From CAYXDO01 sp964463485 (GTDB lineage: Bacteria; Myxococcota; Kuafuiibacteriia; Kuafuiibacteriales; Kuafuiibacteriaceae): 8,033 nt of DNA. The notes under the pieces were generated by a model. That model made no database searches and was not told the DNA's origin. It saw nothing but the letters and a program-made list of their open reading frames with translations. Positions 1-5,569 of this stretch are shown here, piece after piece (within the stretch, counting starts at the first letter, position 1; every line of letters begins with the position of its first letter). The translations under genes and the position numbers were made by a program. The stretch lies in the NCBI GenBank assembly GCA_964463485.1, contig CAYXDO010000267.1, positions 1 to 8,033 of the forward strand, written 5' to 3'.

Positions 1-31
1 AGAGACTCAGATGCACGCACGGATTCAGACC

Positions 32-44
32 GCCGCGAAGCGGC
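32..44 (+). terminator. Small GC hairpin, possible weak terminator
   Basis: GCCGC, a GAA loop and GCGGC form a perfect 5-bp stem, followed by TTCGTT. The T-tract is short and interrupted, so it is at best a weak Rho-independent terminator for a gene left of the window. Chance hairpins of this size are common in GC-rich DNA. Confidence 0.2.
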
Positions 45-246
45 TTCGTTCAACGGACAGACTCGAGAATCCGGTGCGTTGCTCCTTCGGTCGTTCAAAG
101 TTCGCGCCGAGCCGACCCCCGTGCTCGAGCTTCTCCAGACGCACTGCACGCCGTCACGGACCTGGCCGATGTGCGGGGCTGGGCGTTCGACGGCAACGCT
201 CAACGCTGAGGATATGTCGAGCGGGCAAGTCGCTTCTGCGGCGGTG

Positions 247-252
247 TACAAT
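247..252 (+). promoter_or_regulatory. -10-like TACAAT, leaderless placement
   Basis: TACAAT matches the sigma-70 -10 consensus in five of six bases and lies exactly six bases before the ATG at 259. Transcription would therefore begin at or next to the start codon, giving a leaderless mRNA. No convincing -35 hexamer is visible at 16-18 bp spacing. The same spacing, TACACT-N6-GTG, precedes both rpn genes, which raises confidence that this is a real local promoter style. Confidence 0.4.
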
Positions 253-258
253 GCTCTC

Positions 259-993
259 ATGCTGACCCTCACGACGTCGCTCTCTCTTCTGCTGGTCGTC
301 GAAGCTCCCCCCCTTCGACCGATTTGCTCGAACGGCGACTTCGAGCACGTCGCGGCCATCGTCGATCAGTTCGATCCGAAGTCGAAGGCTCCAGAACCCA
401 GACTGCCATCAATCCCGGAAACCGCCTGCCCCAAGGTCGTCGCGGAGATCAGCTTCCAGCGAGCGAGGCTGGCCGCAATGCAGGACCGGAGAGAAGAGTG
501 CAAAAAAGCCATGCGCACCGCCCTCGTCTTCGGCGCGATCACGCTTGACGCCCGTGCGCCAGAGAGCCTTCGGACATGCTTCGACGCTGCGCGGGCAGCG
601 GTGGAGAAAAACGGCGCCAACGTATTCGAGGTGATCTCGACGCGTATCGATGGTCCCCAAATCGTGACAGAGCTTCGGTGGCGTGACGCGAGCGACTTGA
701 GAACCGACGTGCTCGTCATCCTGTCACCGAAGCCGCTTGCGGTCGATCTCGCGGGTGAAGCGCTCTTCCGAGAACGAAGTCGGACCAGACCGTTGCATTT
801 CGTGCCGGAGCTTCTCGACTGCGAGGGAGCGATGAGATCGTACTCCGACTGCGCCGGGTCCAAGGAGCGAGGGTTCAACGTCGTGATTCGGATCCCGAAC
901 CTCATCGGTTCGCTCGACCACGAGGTCCGAATCGTACTCAGAGGCCATCCCGGCGGATATCTGGCGGAGAGGCTCGCTGAGCCCCCGAGGTGA
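259..993 (+). CDS. Small secreted protein of unknown function
   Basis: This predicts a 244-residue protein that I do not recognise. The chosen ATG begins a leucine/threonine-rich hydrophobic stretch (residues 1-17) that looks like a signal peptide with almost no basic n-region. An upstream in-frame ATG at 79 would add 60 residues of low-complexity, shadow-like sequence and bury the signal peptide. The mature part has six cysteines (about 23, 57, 81, 107, 188, 198), so disulfides in the periplasm are possible. Residues 58-116 look helical and end in a pattern (TLDARAPESLRTCFDAAR) resembling segments that follow helical repeats in myxobacterial envelope proteins. The second half alternates hydrophobic and polar residues as in a beta-sandwich. 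It is followed after 52 bp by an Rpn-like remnant and shows no clear operon partner. That it is a gene is fairly sure; its function is unknown. Confidence 0.6.
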   Translation: MLTLTTSLSLLLVVEAPPLRPICSNGDFEHVAAIVDQFDPKSKAPEPRLPSIPETACPKVVAEISFQRARLAAMQDRREECKKAMRTALVFGAITLDARAPESLRTCFDAARAAVEKNGANVFEVISTRIDGPQIVTELRWRDASDLRTDVLVILSPKPLAVDLAGEALFRERSRTRPLHFVPELLDCEGAMRSYSDCAGSKERGFNVVIRIPNLIGSLDHEVRIVLRGHPGGYLAERLAEPPR

Positions 994-1045
994 CGCGAAA
1001 ACCGGAGACCGTGGTATCAGGCACGCTGGTCGACGTCGCCGAAAG

Positions 1046-1291
1046 GTCGCCAGCGAGGTCGCACTCCAGAACCTCCTCGAAGAGAAGGGCTACTCGAGCC
1101 TCGAGGACGTACTCGAAGTGGGCGTCGAGAAGGGCAAGACTGCGGCGGTCTTGGCCATCCTCAAATCGCGCGGAATAACCGTCTCGAAGGGTGCACGGAC
1201 CAGGATCGAGAGTGAGTCGGACGCAGCAACTCTAGATCGGTGGCTGAGCATGGTCGCCGTGGTCGAAACGACCGACGCGCTGTTCTCATGA
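1046..1291 (+). pseudogene. C-terminal remnant of an Rpn/DUF4351-like protein
   Basis: One plus-strand frame reads 81 residues to a TGA at 1289-1291 with no start codon at a sensible place. It begins around a helical stretch (NLLEEKGYSSLEDVLEVG). It continues through EKGKTAAVLAILKSRGI, then a segment with the spacing of ARTRIES-x-DAATLDRWL and a closing helix. This order, glycine/lysine-rich helix, then a leucine-rich helix ending in RG(I/L), then an Arg-Ile element, then LxRWL, is typical of the C-terminal tail of Rpn-family and DUF4351 proteins. That is recognised from memory of the families, not from a search. No nuclease domain lies upstream, because the previous gene ends at 993. I read it as the surviving tail of a deleted rpn-like gene, unrelated in detail to the tails of the two intact copies. 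It could instead be a small intact ORF starting at a non-standard codon. Confidence 0.5.
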
Positions 1292-1647
1292 GCGCGCCGA
1301 CCGCGCTCTCCAACTTCCCCGTCCCAGAGAGGACCCAGATCACCTCGGGCCCACGCCCGACCGTCGAGGCGACGACCTACCTCGGCTGCGTCGTGACGCG
1401 GGAACGGGCGCGACTGGGTTGCTCGGCGCATCGGGCAGAAAGCTGCGAGGCTCCGAGCTCACCCCGAGCGCCTCGCGCCGGGCGCTAGAGTCGTGGCGAG
1501 CGCTTCGCGCTTCGGTCTCTCGAGCTTCATCACCCGAGCTGATGCCGCCGCACGGGCCGAACACGATTTTGCCCGAGTCCGGCACCTCCTTCTTCGAGCC
1601 GGGCCGTCCGTCCATCCACGAAATCACGTCCATTCCCGGCGGCAGGC
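1292..1647. other. Intergenic stretch before rpn copy A
   Basis: No gene is supported on either strand. Plus-strand frames here carry arginine/serine-rich shadow sequence. A minus-strand frame is open across the whole stretch and far into rpn, but most of it is plainly the antisense of rpn. From about 1617 onward, weak similarity to the upstream region of the second rpn gene can be traced by eye (a shared CACGAAA and a CCCGG block, with small indels). The homology therefore fades upstream instead of stopping sharply. Confidence 0.5.
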
Positions 1648-1648
1648 G

Positions 1649-1654
1649 TACACT
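1649..1654 (+). promoter_or_regulatory. -10-like TACACT before rpn copy A
   Basis: TACACT sits six bases (GGCCAC) before the GTG at 1661 and so predicts a leaderless rpn transcript. It is preceded by a G as in the second copy. No clear -35 is visible. The hexamer lies at the very left edge of strong similarity between the copies, and upstream sequences differ, so the two genes may be expressed differently. Confidence 0.4.
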
Positions 1655-1660
1655 GGCCAC

Positions 1661-2653
1661 GTGCCCCGGCCTATCTTCGCCGATCCGAAGACCGACTTCG
1701 TGTTCAAGCGCATCTTCGGGAGCGAGGCGCACAAAGATCTGCTCATCGAGCTCCTCAACGATCTCTTGGAGCTCCAAGGGTCCCATCGCCTCGTGGCCGT
1801 GACCTTCCTGCACCCGGAGCAGCGGATCCCGATCGACGGGATGAAGCTCTCGATCGTCGACGTGAAGTGTACGGACGCCTCGGGCACGACGTACGTCGTC
1901 GAGATGCAGGTGTTGAACGTGGAGGGGTTCGAACGCCGCGTGGTGTACAACGTCTCGAAGTCGTACACGACTCAGCTCCGGACCGGCGAAGGCTATCCGA
2001 ACCTGTCCGACGTCGTCGGGGTGACGATCTGCGACTTCGAGCTTTGGCCGGAGCCCGTCCCGATGCTGAGTCGTTGGCGAATGCAGGAGCAACACACCGG
2101 CAGCCTCTTGGGTTTGGGCCAGATTCAGTACGTGTTCCTCGAGCTCCCCAAGCTGGACCGGAGTCGGGACCCAGGAACTGCGGTGGAGAAGTGGGCCTAT
2201 TTTTTCTCTGAGGCCGAAAACCTGAGTATCGTGCCACCGGTGCTGGCGAGCTCCCCGTTCGAGTCGGCCCTCGACGTGGCTCGGATGAGCGCGTTCACCG
2301 ACGACGAGTGGGAAGCCTACGACCGCGCGAAGATCGCGGAACAAGATGCTCGCGGAATGCTGAGCCTCGCAGAGCGGCTTGGCTTCGGCGAGGGCGAGAA
2401 GAGCGGGCTCGAGAAAGGTCAGAAGCTCGGCTTCGATGAAGGTGAGAAGAGCGGGCTCGACAAAGGAAAGAAGCTCGGACTCGACGAAGGAAAGAAGCTC
2501 GCCATCGCGCTCGCAGAAGTTCTAGGGATCGAGCTCGACGCGGCCAAAGCGGAGCAGCTCGACGAGAGCGCGAGCGAGGAGCTCCAGGCCATACTCACTT
2601 CGCTCAGGAGCGATCGCCGCTGGCCCGAGCACCCGCCACCGGCCCCGAGTTGA
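1661..2653 (+). CDS. Rpn-family PD-(D/E)XK nuclease/putative transposase, copy A
   Basis: A 330-residue member of the Rpn family (PDDEXK_2, often annotated as putative transposase). Characterised members are DNA endonucleases that raise RecA-independent recombination and act in anti-phage defence. GTG-1661 is chosen because it gives the family-typical N-terminus (ADPKTDFVFKRIFG, residues 7-20); an upstream start would add shadow sequence. The nuclease core shows a helix (25-38), beta-strands around 45-70 with Asp67, and the E-x-Q half-motif Glu81/Gln83 in VEMQ, all as expected for a PD-(D/E)XK fold. Residues 90-190 fit the helical second half of the family domain. Residues 240-279 are five tandem 8-residue repeats rich in Gly and Lys, followed by a helical tail to 315 and a Pro-rich end. 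It appears intact and probably cytoplasmic. The next gene lies 170 bp downstream on the same strand. Its protein differs from copy A' only at residues 2 (Pro/Thr) and 23 (Ala/Gly). Confidence 0.88.
   Translation: MPRPIFADPKTDFVFKRIFGSEAHKDLLIELLNDLLELQGSHRLVAVTFLHPEQRIPIDGMKLSIVDVKCTDASGTTYVVEMQVLNVEGFERRVVYNVSKSYTTQLRTGEGYPNLSDVVGVTICDFELWPEPVPMLSRWRMQEQHTGSLLGLGQIQYVFLELPKLDRSRDPGTAVEKWAYFFSEAENLSIVPPVLASSPFESALDVARMSAFTDDEWEAYDRAKIAEQDARGMLSLAERLGFGEGEKSGLEKGQKLGFDEGEKSGLDKGKKLGLDEGKKLAIALAEVLGIELDAAKAEQLDESASEELQAILTSLRSDRRWPEHPPPAPS
2378..2497 (+). repeat. 24-bp tandem repeats in rpn copy A
   Basis: Five consecutive 24-base units encode residues 240-279, each fitting (L/S)-G-(F/L)-x-(E/K)-G-x-K. 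Units 1+2 and 3+4 resemble each other more than neighbours do, so there is also a 48-bp period. Such simple repeats in Rpn C-termini can change in copy number by slippage. Confidence 0.85.
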
Positions 2654-2823
2654 GCGAGGCTGGTGTCTGCCAGAATCGTACGTTCGGCCGCAGCCGCCCA
2701 CGATGAGTCCTGAAGCCCGTCGAAGACTCGAGCGACTCGCCGGCGTCATCGTTCGATGTCGGCGAGGGAGCGACCGATCCTCGGGCACTTGCCCACGGTC
2801 TTCCGTTCGAAGAAGCTCGGCGC
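2654..2823 (+). other. Gap between rpn and the thioredoxin fusion gene
   Basis: There is no clear promoter or terminator. A TANNNT hexamer (2679-2684) lies 18 bases before an ATG at 2703. That ATG opens with MSPEARRRLERL, which looks like a genuine N-terminus, but its frame does not match the thioredoxin gene. The thioredoxin frame itself is open from 2707 to its GTG at 2824 with no ATG, GTG or TTG in between. The gap is identical in the second repeat copy. An ancestral longer start lost to a frameshift is possible but unproven. Confidence 0.4.
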
Positions 2824-5394
2824 GTGGGTGTCCGCGCAGTCGCCGCCTCGGTCACGCTGCTGACGTCGAGCTCCGCTCTCGCCGCCGGCCTCGACGTCGA
2901 TGGGTGGCTGGAGAAGCCGGGCGTGAAGCTGCTCGCCGTGGAGTTCTACGCGACGTGGTGCAAGCCTTGTATGGAGGCCGTGCCGAAGTGGAAGGCGCTC
3001 CACGAGAAGTATCGAAAGCAGGGCCTTCGCCTGGTCGTCGTGTCCACGCAGGACCCTGGCGGAGTCTGCGCGAACCCCGGTTGGACGCCCGACGAAGTCG
3101 TCTGTGACCTCGACGGCGTGGTCGCCGAGCGCTACGGTGCGGGAAGCCTTCCCGCGGCCTTTCTGTGGGGCTGGCAGGGCCACCAGCTCGTGGCCAGGGC
3201 GCACGTCGAGGACGTGGAGGCCGCGATCGAGTCTTGGATGCGCGAGGCGCCTCGGGTGGACGTGTCGGTTGGGGGCGTACCCAAAGGCGTGAAAGTGTCT
3301 GGGGACGAGCTGCGGAAGGTCGTGGTGGACGAGCTCGGCCGGAGCGGGAAGCTGGTGGTCGTAGCGAGCGCGGCGGAGCGCAAGAAGCTGGCGGAGCTGA
3401 AGCGGCGCCAGTTCGAGGCCGGGTACGACGAGAAGGCCATTTGTGAGTTGGGCAAGGAGCTGCCAGCCAACTCGATGTTGGAGGCCTCGGTGCTCGGTGA
3501 CTCCGTGAGGCCCAAGCTGGCGCTGCAGCTTCACTCGGCGGAGTCCGGCTGCTTGTCGGCGTCGGCGCTGACGGAGCTCGACCCGGACCACTCCGACCGG
3601 GCGGTGGCCGAGGCGCTCGACACGTTGATACGGAAGACGCGGACCGAGACTCAGCTCCCGGGCGGGGGCACGCCGCGAAAGCAGGAGGCGCCGAAGCGAG
3701 CCTTCTCGAGCAAGATCGAAGAGCAGCGGGCGGCATGGTCGCCTGAGTCTTCGAACGAGGTGATCGTGAGCTTCTCGTCGAGTCCCGGCGCCGCTGTGGT
3801 TCTGGTGGACGGCGACGTGCTGTGCCAAAGTACGCCTTGCAAGAAATCACTGGGTCGGGGCCCGCACTCAGTGGTCATGCAGAAGGAGCGCTACGAGAAG
3901 CGGAGCGAGCGGGTCGCGGTGGCTCCGGGCACGAAGCTCGAATGGAAGCTCGAGGCGGCGTTCGGGACGTTGTCGGTGTCGAGCGAACCGTCGGGGCTCG
4001 CGGTGTACGTGGATGGCGAGAGAGTCGGCGAGAGTCCCGTCTCGAGCCACGAGCTCGACCCTGGCGCGCACGAGGTGTGGGTCGAGGACCGCTGCTACCT
4101 GAAGAAGGGCGAGCGGTTCGGTCTCGCCAAAGGTGAGTCCAAGCAACTCAGCTTTGCCCCGGCCGCTCGAGAGAGCGCAGTCGAGGTCAAGGCCGAGGAC
4201 GGCGACGGGGACGCGGTGGAGGCCAAGGTCTTGGTCGACGGCAAGGAGGTGGGGGCCACGCCCGGGACGTGGAAGGTCGCGCTGTGCTCGGAGAAGGTCG
4301 AGGTGCGTTCGAGCGAAGGGAGCTTCGAGGAGACGCTGAAGCTCGAAGAGCGCAAGACCTCGAAGGTGAAGGCGACGCTGGGTTCGCGCGCCCGAGCTTC
4401 CGCTGTCGCCCAGCCGAAGGGTCCAACGCCTGCGCTCCCGGCGTCCGAAAAAGTCGATCCGAGCGATTTGGTGACTTTCCGTTTCGAAGTTACGCCGGCG
4501 GAGGCGACCATTTCGATCGACGGTCAGGCCGTGAGCGGAAACGAAGCTCGGGTGCCGCAGTCGCAAGGAGACCATGTGGTCGACGTTTCGGCTCCTGGAT
4601 TTCTGCCTCAGCAACACTCGCTTTCGGCGCGACTCTCCGCGCGGCTCCGCGTCGAGCTCGAACCGCGACCGAAGGGTTGGGTCTCGGATCGTGCCGCCGG
4701 CCGCGCCTCGTCCGGCGGCGCCAAAGGCGACATGGTCACCGTCCCGGCAGGTGAGTTCTGGATGGGCTGCAGCCCGAAGGACTCTTCGTGTGGTGACGAC
4801 GCGAAGCCGGGCCGGAAGGTCTACCTCGACGCGTTCTCCATCGACCGCACCGAGGTGACGGTGGGCCGCTACAACGCGTGCGTGCGGGCCGGGAACTGTC
4901 GCGCGGCCTACGACAACGACAGGGGCGACGACCACCCGGTTGTCGGAGTCGCCTGGAACGAAGCCTCGGTGTTCTGCAAGTGGGCGGGCGGCGCGCTGCC
5001 CACCGAGGCACAATGGGAGAAAGCGGCGCGCGGCACGGACGGTCGGATCTACCCGTGGGGCGACCAAGCGCCGAGTTGCGAGCACGCGAACATGATCCGT
5101 TGTGGTGGTTCCATCGAACGCGTGGGCTCGAAGCCCGCGGGCGCCAACGGGCTGTTCGATATGGCAGGAAACGTCTGGGAGTGGGTGGAGGACGTCTACG
5201 ACCCCAACGCCTATCGGTCGCTGGGCGCGCGAAATCCGGTGTCAAGGTCCGGGCGCTCGAGGGCCCGCGTCGTTCGAGGCGGGAGCTGGAGCCTCGAGTT
5301 TGGCGGGTACGTCAGCACTTCGGTCCGCGGCGGGACCGATCTACAGAGCCAGAGCGGCGCGATCGGGTTCCGCTGTGCGCGCCCCTCTTCTTGA
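2824..5394 (+). CDS. Exported thioredoxin-PEGA-SUMF1 fusion protein
   Basis: An 856-residue mosaic. Residues 1-21 look like a signal peptide ending ALA-A. Residues about 24-140 form a TlpA/thioredoxin-like domain with the redox motif WCKPC (Cys46, Cys49), a later Leu-Pro at 109-110 near the expected cis-Pro, and extra cysteines at 82 and 94. Residues about 146-272 resemble FlgO/CsgG-type envelope domains (LRKVVVDELGRSGKLVVV, then a helix and ELGKELPAN). Four PEGA-type beta modules follow (about 312-376, 381-445, 452-519, 549-613), the third degenerate. Residues 635-853 are a SUMF1/FGE-type fold: VPAGEFWMGC, LPTEAQWEKAARG, PWGD, DMAGNVWEWVED, RVVRGGSW, GFRCA. The cysteine pair used for catalysis by true formylglycine-generating enzymes, between the GGSW and GFRC motifs, is absent, so that activity is unlikely. 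The GTG start has only a weak AAGAAG upstream, but it places the signal peptide correctly. It is probably an envelope redox or adhesion/scaffold protein; its substrate is unknown. Confidence 0.88.
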   Translation: MGVRAVAASVTLLTSSSALAAGLDVDGWLEKPGVKLLAVEFYATWCKPCMEAVPKWKALHEKYRKQGLRLVVVSTQDPGGVCANPGWTPDEVVCDLDGVVAERYGAGSLPAAFLWGWQGHQLVARAHVEDVEAAIESWMREAPRVDVSVGGVPKGVKVSGDELRKVVVDELGRSGKLVVVASAAERKKLAELKRRQFEAGYDEKAICELGKELPANSMLEASVLGDSVRPKLALQLHSAESGCLSASALTELDPDHSDRAVAEALDTLIRKTRTETQLPGGGTPRKQEAPKRAFSSKIEEQRAAWSPESSNEVIVSFSSSPGAAVVLVDGDVLCQSTPCKKSLGRGPHSVVMQKERYEKRSERVAVAPGTKLEWKLEAAFGTLSVSSEPSGLAVYVDGERVGESPVSSHELDPGAHEVWVEDRCYLKKGERFGLAKGESKQLSFAPAARESAVEVKAEDGDGDAVEAKVLVDGKEVGATPGTWKVALCSEKVEVRSSEGSFEETLKLEERKTSKVKATLGSRARASAVAQPKGPTPALPASEKVDPSDLVTFRFEVTPAEATISIDGQAVSGNEARVPQSQGDHVVDVSAPGFLPQQHSLSARLSARLRVELEPRPKGWVSDRAAGRASSGGAKGDMVTVPAGEFWMGCSPKDSSCGDDAKPGRKVYLDAFSIDRTEVTVGRYNACVRAGNCRAAYDNDRGDDHPVVGVAWNEASVFCKWAGGALPTEAQWEKAARGTDGRIYPWGDQAPSCEHANMIRCGGSIERVGSKPAGANGLFDMAGNVWEWVEDVYDPNAYRSLGARNPVSRSGRSRARVVRGGSWSLEFGGYVSTSVRGGTDLQSQSGAIGFRCARPSS

Positions 5395-5556
5395 CCCTTG
5401 TCTTTTGACCTTTGACGAGACCCGACAAATTGTCGTTTCGCGTCCCCGGGCCGAAGCCGTTCGCCGAGGCAAATGGCGTCGCGTAGGCGCAAGCTCCGCG
5501 GCCAGACCTTGGCCGAGGTATGTTCACGAAAATCGCCTCTGCTCCCCGGGGCCAGG
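5395..5556. other. Gap between fusion gene and repeat copy A'
   Basis: No gene is supported. It opens with a short T-rich direct repeat (CTTTTGAC, CTTTGAC) just after the stop codon, then the dyad at 5423-5435. Bases from about 5523 align imperfectly with the region upstream of rpn copy A, in line with a shared but diverged promoter region. Confidence 0.5.
5423..5435 (+). terminator. Dyad CGACAA-A-TTGTCG after the fusion gene
   Basis: Perfect 6-base arms flank a single central base, 28 bases after the stop at 5394. Outer GACG (5414-5417) and CGTC could extend the stem imperfectly. It is followed by TTTCG, not a long T-tract. It may be a weak terminator, or an operator-like dyad for the rpn gene that follows. 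Evidence is thin for either. Confidence 0.25.
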
Positions 5557-5557
5557 G

Positions 5558-5563
5558 TACACT
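5558..5563 (+). promoter_or_regulatory. -10-like TACACT before rpn copy A'
   Basis: TACACT precedes the GTG at 5570 by six bases (GGCCCC), the same arrangement as copy A, again predicting a leaderless message. Spacing and hexamer are kept although the sequence around them differs between copies. Confidence 0.4.
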
Positions 5564-5569
5564 GGCCCC

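Larger units (their letters stand above)
1..258. other. Left edge, no supported gene
   Basis: All three plus-strand frames stay open for much of this stretch, as expected at high GC. None shows a recognisable domain or a good start. The frame that continues into the gene at 259 is open from base 1, but its residues before Met-259 look unlike a signal peptide or a domain. Frame 3 ends at a TGA near 206 and could be the tail of a gene starting outside the window; I cannot support that. The only structure seen is the small hairpin at 32-44 and a -10-like hexamer at 247-252. Confidence 0.5.
1648..3069 (+). repeat. 1.42-kb direct repeat, copy A
   Basis: This segment recurs in the same orientation at 5557-6977, at an offset of 3909 bp (3908 after a one-base deletion). 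It covers the -10 element, the complete rpn-like gene, the 170-bp gap and the first 82 codons of the thioredoxin-PEGA-SUMF1 gene. By eye the copies match base for base from 1742 to about 3022. Six substitutions lie in the first 94 bases (1659, 1664, 1672, 1711, 1728, 1741). One G is missing from the GGG at 3021-3023 and two substitutions (3051, 3064) lie close to the right edge. No inverted repeats were seen at either edge. Confidence 0.95.

Noticed and set aside
990..1178. 62-residue plus frame overlapping the stop of the first gene by GTGA
   Set aside because: The overlap looks operon-like, but the protein is Arg/Ser-rich shadow sequence out of frame with the more convincing Rpn-like remnant.
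1340..2344. 334-residue minus-strand frame across rpn copy A and its upstream region
   Set aside because: Most of it is antisense to rpn and recurs opposite the second copy. The part outside the repeat has no family resemblance and no separate start.
2746..5085. Very long minus-strand open frames opposite the fusion gene (360 and 405 residues)
   Set aside because: They are rich in Arg, His and Leu with no recognisable domain and lie exactly antisense to a well-supported gene. They are GC-driven shadows.
4726..5382. Formylglycine-generating enzyme activity for the SUMF1 domain
   Set aside because: The fold motifs are present, but the two catalytic cysteines expected between GGSW and GFRC are replaced by other residues, so the specific activity is not claimed.
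5405..5417. Two TTGAC boxes as a -35 for rpn copy A'
   Set aside because: They lie about 150 bases from the -10-like hexamer at 5558, and no good -10 follows at 16-18 bp spacing. They are reported only as a short T-rich repeat.
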